From positions 1-40,176 of the forward strand of contig URBH01000014.1 in NCBI GenBank assembly GCA_900546075.1: a stretch of 40,176 nt of DNA. The letters are read 5' to 3'. This document shows, one piece after another, positions 21,903-29,868 of the stretch; position 1 is the first letter of the stretch; each line of letters begins with the position of its first letter. The notes below the pieces were generated by a model. That model worked only from the letters and a program-made list of their open reading frames with translations. It was not told the origin of the DNA and searched no databases. Position numbers and translations under genes: made by a program. The DNA comes from an uncultured Eubacteriales bacterium. Its GTDB lineage: Bacteria > Bacillota > Clostridia > Oscillospirales > Oscillospiraceae.

Positions 21903-22547
21903 ATGAAGGACTTCCCGTGTTTCGCAACAGACGACGGCGTGGCGAGCCTGATTTTGAAGGAAATTCCCTACCGTCAGGAAGCCTATATCCGCTTTCAGGA
22001 CGTACAGCCGGGTCGGTTTGCGCCTTTTTTGGAGGAATGCGTTTCCTTCTGCCGCATGGCCGGGGCGGAGAAAATCTATGCCCAGGGTCACGGGGAATTG
22101 GCGCGTTACCCCCTCCACGCCGCCGTTTATGAAATGCGGGGCAAGGCGTGGGTGGACACGGCGCTGCTGGAGAACATCTTTCCGGTGACGGAAGCCACAG
22201 CGGAAACATGGCGCAGGCTCTGCAATGCGCGAATGCGCGGCGTTGACTGCGCCGCCACCCAGACCGCCGCGGATGAAAAAGAAATTCTGGCATCCGGCGG
22301 CGCGTATTTTGTCCACAGCGCCGGGGAACTTCTGGGCATCGGCTGGATGAAGGATACTGAGCTTCTGGCGGTGTGTTCCGTGAAGCCCGGGGCAGGGGAG
22401 CGGGTGATGCACACGCTTATGTCCTTGGTAGAGGGGGCGGGGATGACACTGGAAGTCGCGTCCACCAACGAAAAAGCTATCCGCCTGTACGAAAAGCTGG
22501 GCTTTCTGCGAACGGCGGAGAAGGTGCGCTGGTATCGGGTAGGGTAG
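21903..22547 (+). CDS. GNAT-family acetyltransferase, divergent
   Basis: A 214-residue protein. Its last 75 residues have the GNAT pattern: LLGIGWMKDTELLAVCSVKPGAGERVMHTLM, then LEVASTNEKAIRLYEKLGFLRTAEKVRWYRV. The acetyl-CoA loop is reduced to PGAGERV, so binding may be altered. The N-terminal half (EIPYRQEAYIRFQDVQPGRF and CVSFCRMAGAEKIYAQGH) looks like a second, degenerate GNAT half, as in Clostridia two-domain GNATs. It has its own promoter and a strong ribosome-binding site. A separate promoter follows for ylxM, so it is probably monocistronic. Substrate unknown. Confidence 0.82.
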   Translation: MKDFPCFATDDGVASLILKEIPYRQEAYIRFQDVQPGRFAPFLEECVSFCRMAGAEKIYAQGHGELARYPLHAAVYEMRGKAWVDTALLENIFPVTEATAETWRRLCNARMRGVDCAATQTAADEKEILASGGAYFVHSAGELLGIGWMKDTELLAVCSVKPGAGERVMHTLMSLVEGAGMTLEVASTNEKAIRLYEKLGFLRTAEKVRWYRVG

Positions 22548-22570
22548 CGGAAACTGTACAGGAAAAATAC

Positions 22571-22599
22571 TTGACAGGCAGAAAAGTCTGTGCTATAAT
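22571..22599 (+). promoter_or_regulatory. Consensus sigma-A promoter of the ylxM-ffh cluster
   Basis: TTGACA (22571-22576) and TATAAT (22594-22599) match the consensus at all twelve bases with a 17-base spacer, suitable for strong constitutive expression of SRP and ribosome-maturation genes. Confidence 0.92.
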
Positions 22600-22641
22600 A
22601 CCCGACAGTCAAGGGAATCTACTTGACACAGGAGGTTCTGA

Positions 22642-22986
22642 ATGGACGCGCTGGAGATGTCGCTTCTGTATGACTATTACGGTGGCCTGCTGACGGGCAA
22701 ACAGAGGCAATGCTTTGATCTGCGCTACAATCAGGATCTTTCTCTGGGCGAGATTGCCCAGGTGATGGGCGTGAGCCGCCAGGCCGTGAACGACAACCTG
22801 GCACGGACAGAAGCGCTTCTCCGGAAAATGGAGAGCAGCATCGGCTGCGTCGGCCGGGATCTCAGGAACCGGAACGCGCTGCGGACGATCCTGGATGCGG
22901 CGGAACGCCTGAAAACGTACCCGGATGAAACCGTTTCAGCCCTGGCAGGGGAGATCATCGAAGCTGCCCAGGACTTTGAGGAGTAA
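22642..22986 (+). CDS. ylxM: YlxM/p13-like helix-turn-helix protein (UPF0122)
   Basis: A 114-residue protein with a sigma-70 region 4-like helix-turn-helix: LTGKQRQCFDLRYNQDLSLGEIAQVMGVSRQAVNDNLARTEALL. YlxM proteins are encoded with ffh in most Firmicutes and, in streptococci, modulate signal recognition particle assembly by binding SRP components. The stop is three bases before the ffh start, so translation is coupled. AGGAGG lies upstream of the ATG. It is the first gene after a consensus promoter. Confidence 0.92.
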   Translation: MDALEMSLLYDYYGGLLTGKQRQCFDLRYNQDLSLGEIAQVMGVSRQAVNDNLARTEALLRKMESSIGCVGRDLRNRNALRTILDAAERLKTYPDETVSALAGEIIEAAQDFEE

Positions 22987-22989
22987 AGT

Positions 22990-24339
22990 ATGGCATTTGA
23001 AGGCTTAACCGAAAAAATTTCCGCGACCTTCAAAAAACTGCGCGGCAAGGGACGCCTGAAAGAGGCGGACGTGAAGGAGGCTATGCGGGAGATTCGCATG
23101 GCGCTGCTGGAAGCGGACGTCAGCTACAAGGTGGTCAAGGATTTTACCAAATCCGTCACCGAGCGCTGCGTCGGCGCAGACGTTCTGGAATCCCTGACCC
23201 CTGCCCAGATGATCGTGAAGATCGTCAACGAGGAGCTTTGCAAGCTCATGGGCAGCGACACCAAGCATATCAACATCAATCCCAACGGCCCGACAGTCGT
23301 CATGCTGGTGGGTTTGCAGGGCGCCGGTAAAACCACCAACGGCAGCAAGCTTGCCGGACTGATGAAGCGGCAGGGGAAGAATCCGCTGCTGGTCGCCTGC
23401 GACATTTACCGTCCCGCCGCCATTCAGCAGCTGAAGGTCTGCGGCGAAAAGCTGGGGATTCCCGTGTTTGAAAAGGGGACGCAGGACCCGGTGCAGACGG
23501 CGAAAGAGGCCGTCCTCTACGCCCGTCAGCACGGCCACGACATGGTGTTTCTGGACACCGCCGGCCGTCTGCACGTGGATGAGGCGCTGATGAATGAGCT
23601 GAAAAACATCAAGGCCACCGTCAAGCCAGACGAGATTATGCTGGTCGTGGACGCCATGACCGGTCAGGACGCGGTCAACGCCGCCCAGAGCTTCAACGAG
23701 TGGCTGGATATCGACTCCGTGATGCTGTCCAAGCTGGACGGCGATGCGAGAGGCGGCGCGGCGCTTTCCGTCCGTGCTATCACCGGAAAGCCCATCAAGT
23801 TCGCCGGTATCGGCGAAAAGCTGGAGGACATCGAGCCGTTCCATCCTGACCGGATGGCCAGCCGCATTCTGGGCATGGGCGATGTGCTGACCCTCATCGA
23901 GAAGGCAGAAAAGGCTTACGATGCCAAAAAGGCCGCCGAGATGGAGGAAAAGCTGAAATCCAACCGCTTCACCCTTCAGGACTTTTACGACCAGATGGTG
24001 CAGATGAAATCCATGGGTTCCATGGAGGAAATTCTCGCACAGATGCCCGGCGGCGGAAACCTCAAGGGCGTCAAGCTGGACGAAAAGGCCATGGCGCATA
24101 CCGAAGCCATCATCCTGTCCATGACCCCCAAGGAGCGGGAAAAGCCCGAAATCATTGGCGCCAGCCGGAAAAGGCGCATTGCCGCAGGCGCGGGATTGAA
24201 GGTGGAGGATGTGAACCGTCTTCTTAAATCCTTTGAGCAGATGCGCAAGCTCATCAAGCAGTTCTCCGGCCCCGGCGCTGGAAAGAAAATGAAGCGCATG
24301 GGCCGTATGGGCGGCTTTGGCGGCTTCCCCGGCTTTTGA
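22990..24339 (+). CDS. ffh: Signal recognition particle GTPase Ffh
   Basis: The 449-residue Ffh/SRP54 protein binds signal sequences and the SRP RNA, and docks ribosomes on FtsY at the membrane. The N domain is followed by the G domain with GLQGAGKTTNGSKLAG (G1), DIYRPAAIQQL, DTAGRLHVDE (G3) and SKLDGDARGGAALS (G4/G5). The C-terminal M domain is methionine-rich, with the RNA-binding RKRRIAAGAG motif, and ends in Gly/Phe repeats. Three bases separate it from ylxM. rpsP follows after 84 bases with no terminator visible. Confidence 0.98.
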   Translation: MAFEGLTEKISATFKKLRGKGRLKEADVKEAMREIRMALLEADVSYKVVKDFTKSVTERCVGADVLESLTPAQMIVKIVNEELCKLMGSDTKHININPNGPTVVMLVGLQGAGKTTNGSKLAGLMKRQGKNPLLVACDIYRPAAIQQLKVCGEKLGIPVFEKGTQDPVQTAKEAVLYARQHGHDMVFLDTAGRLHVDEALMNELKNIKATVKPDEIMLVVDAMTGQDAVNAAQSFNEWLDIDSVMLSKLDGDARGGAALSVRAITGKPIKFAGIGEKLEDIEPFHPDRMASRILGMGDVLTLIEKAEKAYDAKKAAEMEEKLKSNRFTLQDFYDQMVQMKSMGSMEEILAQMPGGGNLKGVKLDEKAMAHTEAIILSMTPKEREKPEIIGASRKRRIAAGAGLKVEDVNRLLKSFEQMRKLIKQFSGPGAGKKMKRMGRMGGFGGFPGF

Positions 24340-24423
24340 GCCGAAGCCGTATTGATTCGTTCGCTGTAAGCAAATATGCTTTGCGATATAGATTTATAGA
24401 TTATTTATGGAGGTGAAACTCTC

Positions 24424-24663
24424 ATGGTTAAGATCAGACTGAGAAGAATGGGTGCGAAGAAGGCTCCTTACTACCGGATTGTTGTCGCTGACTCCCGTTC
24501 TCCCCGTGATGGCCGCTGCATTGAGGAGATTGGCACTTACAATCCCCTGACCCAGCCCGCTACCATCACCGTCGATGCCGAGAAGGCTCAGGCATGGATC
24601 AAGAACGGCGCTCAGCCCACTGACACCGTCCGCGGCCTGCTGAAGAACGCCGGCGTGCTGTAA
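24424..24663 (+). CDS. rpsP: 30S ribosomal protein S16
   Basis: S16 is an assembly protein of the 30S subunit. The 79-residue protein starts MVKIRLRRMGAKKAPYYRIV and contains the diagnostic ADSRSPRDGR and IEEIGTYNPL segments. Length is normal for Firmicutes. GGAGG lies before the ATG. It sits in the conserved order ffh-rpsP-khpA. The leader before it is AT-rich compared with the neighbours and may contain an internal start, though I cannot point to a convincing promoter. Confidence 0.98.
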   Translation: MVKIRLRRMGAKKAPYYRIVVADSRSPRDGRCIEEIGTYNPLTQPATITVDAEKAQAWIKNGAQPTDTVRGLLKNAGVL

Positions 24664-24686
24664 GATCCGCAAAGGAGAATTCCGCA

Positions 24687-24917
24687 ATGAAAGAACTTTT
24701 GCTGTATATGGCAAAGAATCTGGTGGATGATCCTGATGCCGTCACCGTAACCGAAACCTCTGACGAGGAAGGGAAGGTGCTGGAGCTTCGTGTTGCCGAA
24801 GGTGACATGGGCAAGGTGATCGGCCGCCAGGGACGGATCGCCAAGGAGATCCGCACCATTATTAAGACTGTAGCCCAGCGCACAGGCGAGAAGGTCACGG
24901 TCGAAATCGTGGATTAA
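24687..24917 (+). CDS. khpA: KH-domain RNA-binding protein KhpA (YlqC)
   Basis: A 76-residue single KH-domain protein. The GxxG loop is VIGRQGRIAKEI. KhpA forms a dimer with KhpB (EloR/Jag) in several Firmicutes and binds many RNAs, affecting cell elongation and translation. The gene follows rpsP by 23 bases, preceded by AAAGGAG, in its usual place. A terminator just downstream may set its level apart from rimM and trmD. Confidence 0.94.
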   Translation: MKELLLYMAKNLVDDPDAVTVTETSDEEGKVLELRVAEGDMGKVIGRQGRIAKEIRTIIKTVAQRTGEKVTVEIVD

Positions 24918-24923
24918 ACGAGG

Positions 24924-24949
24924 ATGCGTGACATTTGTCACGCATTTTT
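24924..24949 (+). terminator. Terminator or attenuator between khpA and rimM
   Basis: A near-perfect short-loop stem (24924-24933 with 24936-24945) is followed by TTTT. Since rimM and trmD have no strong promoter of their own in the 60 bases after it, it is likely leaky. A second 6-bp hairpin lies at about 24978-24994. Confidence 0.75.
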
Positions 24950-25010
24950 CGTTATCCCGGCAATCTGACATGAAATCATCTGCTCTTATGAGCAGTAGGG
25001 GAGAATGTAA

Positions 25011-25502
25011 ATGAAACTTCCATATATTGAAGCCGGTGAGATCGTCACCACCCACGGCGTCTGGGGAGAGGTGAAAGTCCTTTCCTGGCTGGACAGTCCG
25101 GAAATGCTCTGCGAATTTGACCGCTGCCGGATTGAAGGCAGGGAATACTCCATGGATGCCGTTCGCGTGCAGAAGACCTGCAATCTGGTCAAGCTCCGGG
25201 GGGTTGACACCATGGAGGACGCCCAGAAGCTCCGCGGGAAAACCATGGAGCTGTACCGGGAGGACATCTCCGATGAGCTGATCTTCGCCGCAGAGCTGGT
25301 GGACGTGGAGGTCTATGCGGACGGCGCGTGCATCGGCAAAATCAAAGAGGTGCTGGACTATCCCGGCAACAGCGTGTACGTTGTGCAGGGGGAGCGGGAG
25401 TACCTGATTCCTGCGGTGAAGGAGTTCATTCTTTCCACCGATCTGGAGAAGAACCAAATGCAGGTGAAGCTTTTGAAGGGAATGGCAAGCGATGAGGATT
25501 GA
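25011..25502 (+). CDS. rimM: Ribosome maturation factor RimM
   Basis: RimM binds S19 and helps mature the 30S head domain. The 163-residue protein has the N-terminal barrel starting YIEAGEIVTTHGVWGEVKV, the family entry motif. The C-terminal PRC-barrel contains IGKIKEVLDYPGNSVYVV and YLIPAVKEFI. GGGGAG lies before the ATG. Its end overlaps the start of trmD by 11 bases, the tight coupling seen in many bacteria. Confidence 0.96.
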   Translation: MKLPYIEAGEIVTTHGVWGEVKVLSWLDSPEMLCEFDRCRIEGREYSMDAVRVQKTCNLVKLRGVDTMEDAQKLRGKTMELYREDISDELIFAAELVDVEVYADGACIGKIKEVLDYPGNSVYVVQGEREYLIPAVKEFILSTDLEKNQMQVKLLKGMASDED

Positions 25503-26271
25503 CATTCTGACGCTGTTTCCCGACACCCTGGGGGACGTGCTTTCCGAGAGCATTCTGGGACGCGCCCAGGAGCGGGGATATATTTCCATCGAAGCCCACC
25601 AGATACGGGACTACACGGCCAACAAGCAGAATCAGGTGGACGACTATCCCTACGGCGGCGGGCGGGGCGCCATTATGCAGGCCGACCCCCTGTACCGCTG
25701 CTGGGAGGCGGTGTGCGACGAGGCCGGTGGGGCGGTGCATACCGTCTATCTGTCCCCCTGCGGGCATACCTTCCGTCAGGCGGACGCCATCCGCCTGAGC
25801 AAGGTGGACAATCTGATTCTGGTCTGCGGCCATTACGAGGGCATTGACCAACGCTTTATCGACGAGTGCGTGGACGAGGAAATCTCCCTGGGGGACTTTG
25901 TCCTCACCGGCGGGGAGATTGCCGCCATGGCGGTGACGGACGCGGTGTGCCGCATGGTTCCGGGGGTGCTTGCCGACCCGGAGTGCTTCGAGGATGAGAG
26001 CCATTTTAACGGTCTGCTGGAATACCCCCAGTACAGCCGTCCGGCGGTCTGGCACGGGCGGGCGGTGCCGGAAATTCTGCTCTCCGGCAACCACGAAAAG
26101 GTGCGTCAATGGCGTCGGAAGCAGGCGCTTCGCCGCACCCGTGCCCGGCGGCCGGATATGTACGAACAGTTGGATTTGTCGTCGAAGCAGGATAAGAAGC
26201 TGCTGAAGGAAATGGAGGCGGAAGACCGTGAACAAGCTGGAAACCCTGAAAACATGGGTGCAGGAGAGTAA
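25492..26271 (+). CDS. trmD: tRNA (guanine-N1-)-methyltransferase TrmD
   Basis: TrmD methylates G37 of tRNAs that read CNN codons, preventing frameshifts. The 259-residue SPOUT enzyme starts MRIDILTLFPDTLGDVL. It contains YGGGRGAIMQADPLY, LSPCGHTF, the knot segment CGHYEGIDQRFIDE and SLGDFVLTGGEIAAM with the catalytic aspartate region. The C-terminal tRNA-binding helices follow. It overlaps rimM by 11 bases and the sirtuin gene by 44. rplS, usual after trmD in Firmicutes, is missing here. Confidence 0.97.
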   Translation: MRIDILTLFPDTLGDVLSESILGRAQERGYISIEAHQIRDYTANKQNQVDDYPYGGGRGAIMQADPLYRCWEAVCDEAGGAVHTVYLSPCGHTFRQADAIRLSKVDNLILVCGHYEGIDQRFIDECVDEEISLGDFVLTGGEIAAMAVTDAVCRMVPGVLADPECFEDESHFNGLLEYPQYSRPAVWHGRAVPEILLSGNHEKVRQWRRKQALRRTRARRPDMYEQLDLSSKQDKKLLKEMEAEDREQAGNPENMGAGE

Positions 26272-26944
26272 CCGCATCGTCTTTTTCGGCGGCGCGGGGG
26301 TGAGTACGGAATCCGGGATTCCGGATTTCCGGAGCGTGGACGGACTGTACCACCAAAAGTTCGACTATCCGCCGGAGACGATCATCAGCCACAGCTTTTA
26401 TGAGCGAAATCCGGAGTATTTCTTCCGGTTCTACCGGGAGAAAATGCTGCCCCTGGGCTTCGAGCCCAACATCACCCACAGGATTCTCGCAAAGTGGGAG
26501 CAGGAGGGAAAGCTCCTGGCAGTGGTAACGCAAAACATCGATGGCCTGCACCAGAAGGCGGGGTCGAAAAATGTCTACGAGCTGCACGGCTCGGTGCTGC
26601 GCAATTACTGCACCCGCTGCAACAAGTTCTACAGCGCCGAATTTGTCAAAAATGCCCCAGGCATTCCCCGGTGCAGCTGCGGCGGCATTGTCAAGCCGGA
26701 TGTGGTGCTCTATGAAGAAGGGCTGGACGAACAGACCATTGCGGGCAGCATAAAGGCCATCCGCAGTGCGGACATGCTCATCGTGGCCGGAACCAGCCTG
26801 ACGGTGTATCCTGCGGCAGGACTGATCAACTACTACCGGGGCAACCGCCTGGTGCTTATCAACCGGGACGAGACGCCCTATGACGGCAGCGCCGATCTGG
26901 TGCTGCACGAAAGTCTTGGAGACGTTTTTTCACAGTTGGCATAA
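26228..26944 (+). CDS. cobB: Sir2-family NAD-dependent protein deacylase
   Basis: A 238-residue sirtuin that removes acyl groups from lysines using NAD. Motifs are GAGVSTESGIPDFRS (NAD binding), TQNIDGLH, ELHGSV with the catalytic histidine, a zinc-binding CTRC...CSCG pair, and AGTSLTVYPAAG. The reading frame begins at GTG 26228 inside trmD, giving a 44-base overlap. A start further in would remove part of the first helix, so the GTG is preferred. The overlap indicates translational coupling to tRNA modification genes. Whether it is a deacetylase or another deacylase is not determined. Confidence 0.95.
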   Translation: MNKLETLKTWVQESNRIVFFGGAGVSTESGIPDFRSVDGLYHQKFDYPPETIISHSFYERNPEYFFRFYREKMLPLGFEPNITHRILAKWEQEGKLLAVVTQNIDGLHQKAGSKNVYELHGSVLRNYCTRCNKFYSAEFVKNAPGIPRCSCGGIVKPDVVLYEEGLDEQTIAGSIKAIRSADMLIVAGTSLTVYPAAGLINYYRGNRLVLINRDETPYDGSADLVLHESLGDVFSQLA

Positions 26945-26980
26945 AAATTGGGAGGAAGCCACGCGCTTCCTCCCAACTTT
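26943..26980. terminator. Bidirectional terminator between the sirtuin and ThrE-type genes
   Basis: A 12-bp perfect stem (26948-26959 with 26965-26976) has a five-base loop. An A run precedes it and CTTTT follows, so it can end both converging transcripts. Confidence 0.92.
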
Positions 26981-28221
26981 TATGTTTTCAATTTGCCCTT
27001 TCTGCGGGATTTCCACTGAGCGTACATCCGGAACACGGTAGACCCCAGCAGGATGCCCACTGCCATGATACCGGCAATGGCGGCGGTGTTCATGCCCCTG
27101 TAGGCGAACATGTCCATTTCTCCCCGCACGGCGAAGTTCATGGTGTAGTACACCCCCGCGCCGGGAATCAAGGGGAAGGCAGACACCAGCAGATAGGAAA
27201 TGGCGGGATATTTGCGGATTCTTGCCATAATTTCGGAATATAACGACGCAAACAGAGAAGCCCAGAAATAGGAGAGGATCTCGCTGAATCCCAGCCGTTG
27301 GCTGAGCCAGAACACCACCCAGCACGCAATGCCGCCGATGGTGCAGAGAATGCCCCCGGGGCCATGAATATTGAACAGAATGGAGAACCCAAAGCATCCG
27401 ATATAGGCGAACAGGCACTGCGCCAGAACGGAATGGTCAACGGAAGGTGCGGAAACCGGCGCGCCCCACAGCCGATCGGCAAGAGACCAGGCCGTAGCCG
27501 TCCCCACCGCCAGAGCCGCCGCGATCAGGAACACCTGCACGATGCGGTTGATGCCGGAATTGGTATCGCCATAGATGATGTCCCGCATGGCATTGGTGAA
27601 CAGCAGACCGGGGACAAGGATCATCAATGCACCGATGGTGACGGCGTCGGGATTTTTGGCGACGCCCAAAGTGCCGAAGGCATAGGCCAGCAGCGCCATC
27701 AGAAAGGAAGCGGCGATGGTTCGGAAAAACTGGTTGGTGTCCTGGGCGTCCAGAAACCGAATCACAAGCCCCACCAGGATCCCGCAGATACCGGCGCAGA
27801 AACCATCCAGAAGATTGCCGCCGAACAGCAGTCCGAAGCCCAGGGCGCCCAGAAAATACCCCAGATAGATGATGAGAACCGGATAGGCTCGCCGCTGGGA
27901 ACGGACGACCTCCAGCCATCGCTGGGCTTCCTTTGGCTCCGGCCGCCGGCTGCAATAGGCGCGGCTCAGGCCGCTGAATTTCTCCACCGCGTCCAGATCG
28001 TTGCCGTGGGAGCCGATGCGGCGCATCCGGGTGATGGGGGTACCGTCATCCATCATGACGGTGACGATCAGATAATTGGGAATGGCGAACACTTCCGACG
28101 CGATGCCGTAGCTGCTCAGCACCCGGCTGACGCTTTCCTCCACCCGGAAGGTCTCCGCGCCGCACATGGCAAGCTCATAGCCTAAATCCGTGGCAAGATC
28201 CAGTAAAATGTTATAGTCCAT
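26980..28221 (-). CDS. Threonine/serine exporter-family protein (ThrE type, fused)
   Basis: A 413-residue membrane protein with both halves of the ThrE family: an N-terminal DUF1212 region and the smaller C-terminal DUF3815-like region, which many Firmicutes encode as two genes. The family start is seen in CGAETFRVEESVSRVLSSYG and the VTVMMDDG segment. About ten membrane segments follow from residue 115 on. ThrE proteins export threonine and serine by proton-coupled transport, although many distant members are untested. GGGGGAT precedes the ATG and a promoter lies at 28269-28296. It stands alone on the minus strand. Confidence 0.88.
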   Translation of the reverse strand: MDYNILLDLATDLGYELAMCGAETFRVEESVSRVLSSYGIASEVFAIPNYLIVTVMMDDGTPITRMRRIGSHGNDLDAVEKFSGLSRAYCSRRPEPKEAQRWLEVVRSQRRAYPVLIIYLGYFLGALGFGLLFGGNLLDGFCAGICGILVGLVIRFLDAQDTNQFFRTIAASFLMALLAYAFGTLGVAKNPDAVTIGALMILVPGLLFTNAMRDIIYGDTNSGINRIVQVFLIAAALAVGTATAWSLADRLWGAPVSAPSVDHSVLAQCLFAYIGCFGFSILFNIHGPGGILCTIGGIACWVVFWLSQRLGFSEILSYFWASLFASLYSEIMARIRKYPAISYLLVSAFPLIPGAGVYYTMNFAVRGEMDMFAYRGMNTAAIAGIMAVGILLGSTVFRMYAQWKSRRKGKLKT

Positions 28222-28268
28222 GGGAATCCCCCAGCGCTAAATAAATTCAATGCCGTTAGAGCAGTAAC

Positions 28269-28296
28269 AGTATACCATACGCCCTGAAAAATACAA
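28269..28296 (-). promoter_or_regulatory. Promoter for the ThrE-type gene
   Basis: On the minus strand TTGTAT (28296-28291) and TATACT (28274-28269) are 16 bases apart, giving a leader of about 40 bases. Confidence 0.7.
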
Positions 28297-28298
28297 GG

Positions 28299-29075
28299 TT
28301 ACTCTCTGAAAAAATTCCGCGCCTGGCAGTATGTAAAGACGCCGTCATCCTCAACGGATTCGCATATTTCGTCGGCCATTTCTTTTACCGCCGCCTTGGC
28401 ATTGCCCATGGCGACCCCGGTGCCGACGGCTTGCAGCATTTCAATGTCGTTGATTCCGTCACCAAAAGCAATGGCCTCGTCTTTGGAAAATCCAAAGTAT
28501 TTCAGCACATCCGCCACGGCTGCGCCCTTGCCACCGCTGAGAGGAATGATATCCGCGGCCTTGTCCCACCAGGCGGTTATTTGGGTGTTGGTCGTCCCTT
28601 CCAGAATTTTGCTGTATTCCTCTTTGCGGCAGCTGCACATGATCTGAAAAACGTCGCCGTTACACAGTTCATCAAAGTTGTCGGCGATGATCAGCTTCGA
28701 GCTTCCAAAGGAAAAATACTGTTCCAGCTCCGGATCTGTCCCGTTGGTGACCACAGAATTGGTGTTGCTGATGGCAATTGCGCGGTTCATTTGCTTTAAG
28801 TTGCGGACAATACAGGCAACATCATCGTGATGAAGCGGTTCCTTCCGGATGACCCGGTTGTGGCTCACAACATAGGAGCCGTTAAAGGTCAGGTAAATAT
28901 CAAATTTAATCCCATCAAAATGGGGGATAGCGGGGTAGCTTCTCCCCGTGGCCATACACAGCAGAATCCCGCTGCGCTGCAGCTGCTGCAAAGCGCCCAG
29001 CGTGTTGGGGGATAATTCTTTACACCCCAATTTCAGCAGCGTCCCGTCGATATCAAAAAAAGCAATTTTGATCAT
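28299..29075 (-). CDS. Cof-type HAD hydrolase
   Basis: A 258-residue HAD phosphatase of the Cof (subclass IIB) group. Motif I is FFDIDGTLLKLG, motif II lies near CMATGRSYPAI, a C2-type cap follows, and LPL-like SGGKGAAVADVLKYFGFSKDEAIAFGDGINDIEML is the typical C-terminal motif III/IV block. Cof proteins dephosphorylate sugar phosphates or flavin and pyridoxal cofactors. It lies 27 bases downstream of the NUDIX gene, so both are probably co-transcribed and may act together in metabolite cleaning. Confidence 0.92.
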   Translation of the reverse strand: MIKIAFFDIDGTLLKLGCKELSPNTLGALQQLQRSGILLCMATGRSYPAIPHFDGIKFDIYLTFNGSYVVSHNRVIRKEPLHHDDVACIVRNLKQMNRAIAISNTNSVVTNGTDPELEQYFSFGSSKLIIADNFDELCNGDVFQIMCSCRKEEYSKILEGTTNTQITAWWDKAADIIPLSGGKGAAVADVLKYFGFSKDEAIAFGDGINDIEMLQAVGTGVAMGNAKAAVKEMADEICESVEDDGVFTYCQARNFFRE

Positions 29076-29102
29076 GCGCGTTCCTCTCCGCCGGACACGG
29101 GG

Positions 29103-29720
29103 CTAATCGAACAGAGTAGGGGACAGGGGATCGTCCAATGCGTCGAAGCACATCAAAATCTGCTCCCGGGAGGTCTTTTCCACGGCAAGTTCATGGGGAA
29201 TTTCGTCCCGCCCAAATAGGCCAATCTCAGTCGTTTCGATATTTTCCTGGAATTCGCCGCCTTCATATTTGCACAGCACAAAGCACTTTACGACCCCGTA
29301 GACGTAGTTCGTGACGTTGTGCTTCCGCCAGTCCTGAACGGCGATCAGCCGCTGCGCCGTGACGGTGAATCCGGATTCCTCCCGAACCTCCTTCTCGGTG
29401 TTGGACGCAATGGATTGGTCAACGTCGCACCAGCCGCCGGGCAGGCACCAGGTGCCGTTGTTTTCGTGAACAAGGAGAATTTTTCCGTCGATGAAAACGG
29501 CGGCTCTGGTGTCGATTTTCGGAGTCTGGTAGCCTGTCTCATTGCAGAATAAATTGCGGACTTTCTCCATGGGTATCTCCGTTTTCTCGGAGATCATCTC
29601 CGCGGCGATCTGCCGCAATTCTTCGTATCGCTCGCGGTCATATTTGTCCTTCCCGTATTGAAGCCCCGCCTGGGCGATGCTCTGAATGCGGATGGCGTAA
29701 TCCAGCAGCCTGTCGTTCAT
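29103..29720 (-). CDS. NUDIX hydrolase with N-terminal NUDIX-associated domain
   Basis: A 205-residue protein. The N-terminal helical part (LDYAIRIQSIAQAGLQYGKDKYDRERYEEL) matches the Nudix_N domain of Bacillus YjhB-like enzymes. The Nudix box is GGWCDVDQSIASNTEKEVREESGF: the REESG core is intact and the first glutamate is replaced, as in the GGWADVG subgroup. It hydrolyses a nucleoside diphosphate-linked compound. GGAGG precedes the ATG at 29720; an in-frame extension to 29813 would cross the promoter and is rejected. The Cof-type gene follows after 27 bases. Confidence 0.9.
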   Translation of the reverse strand: MNDRLLDYAIRIQSIAQAGLQYGKDKYDRERYEELRQIAAEMISEKTEIPMEKVRNLFCNETGYQTPKIDTRAAVFIDGKILLVHENNGTWCLPGGWCDVDQSIASNTEKEVREESGFTVTAQRLIAVQDWRKHNVTNYVYGVVKCFVLCKYEGGEFQENIETTEIGLFGRDEIPHELAVEKTSREQILMCFDALDDPLSPTLFD

Positions 29721-29751
29721 GTGCTTTTCCTCCGATCTTTTGTCGAAAATC

Positions 29752-29780
29752 ACTATACCATAGCCACCCGCGTTTTTCAA
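29752..29780 (-). promoter_or_regulatory. Promoter for the NUDIX-Cof operon
   Basis: On the minus strand TTGAAA (29780-29775) and TATAGT (29757-29752) are 17 bases apart. Confidence 0.72.
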
Positions 29781-29817
29781 CAACAAAAACGCCCAAAGGA
29801 AAAACACTTGCAATTAA

Positions 29818-29846
29818 AATTCGGCTGTATTATAATACAGGCAACC
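29818..29846 (+). promoter_or_regulatory. Promoter for the DUF362 gene
   Basis: TTGCAA (29818-29823) and TATAAT (29841-29846) are 17 bases apart; AGGAGG and the ATG at 29869 follow. Confidence 0.82.
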
Positions 29847-29868
29847 AAGTGGTAGGAGGTACGTTTTT

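Noticed and set aside
24340..24423. Ribosomal-protein leader riboswitch before rpsP
   Set aside because: The 84-base gap shows no strong hairpin or terminator; I cannot support a structured leader.
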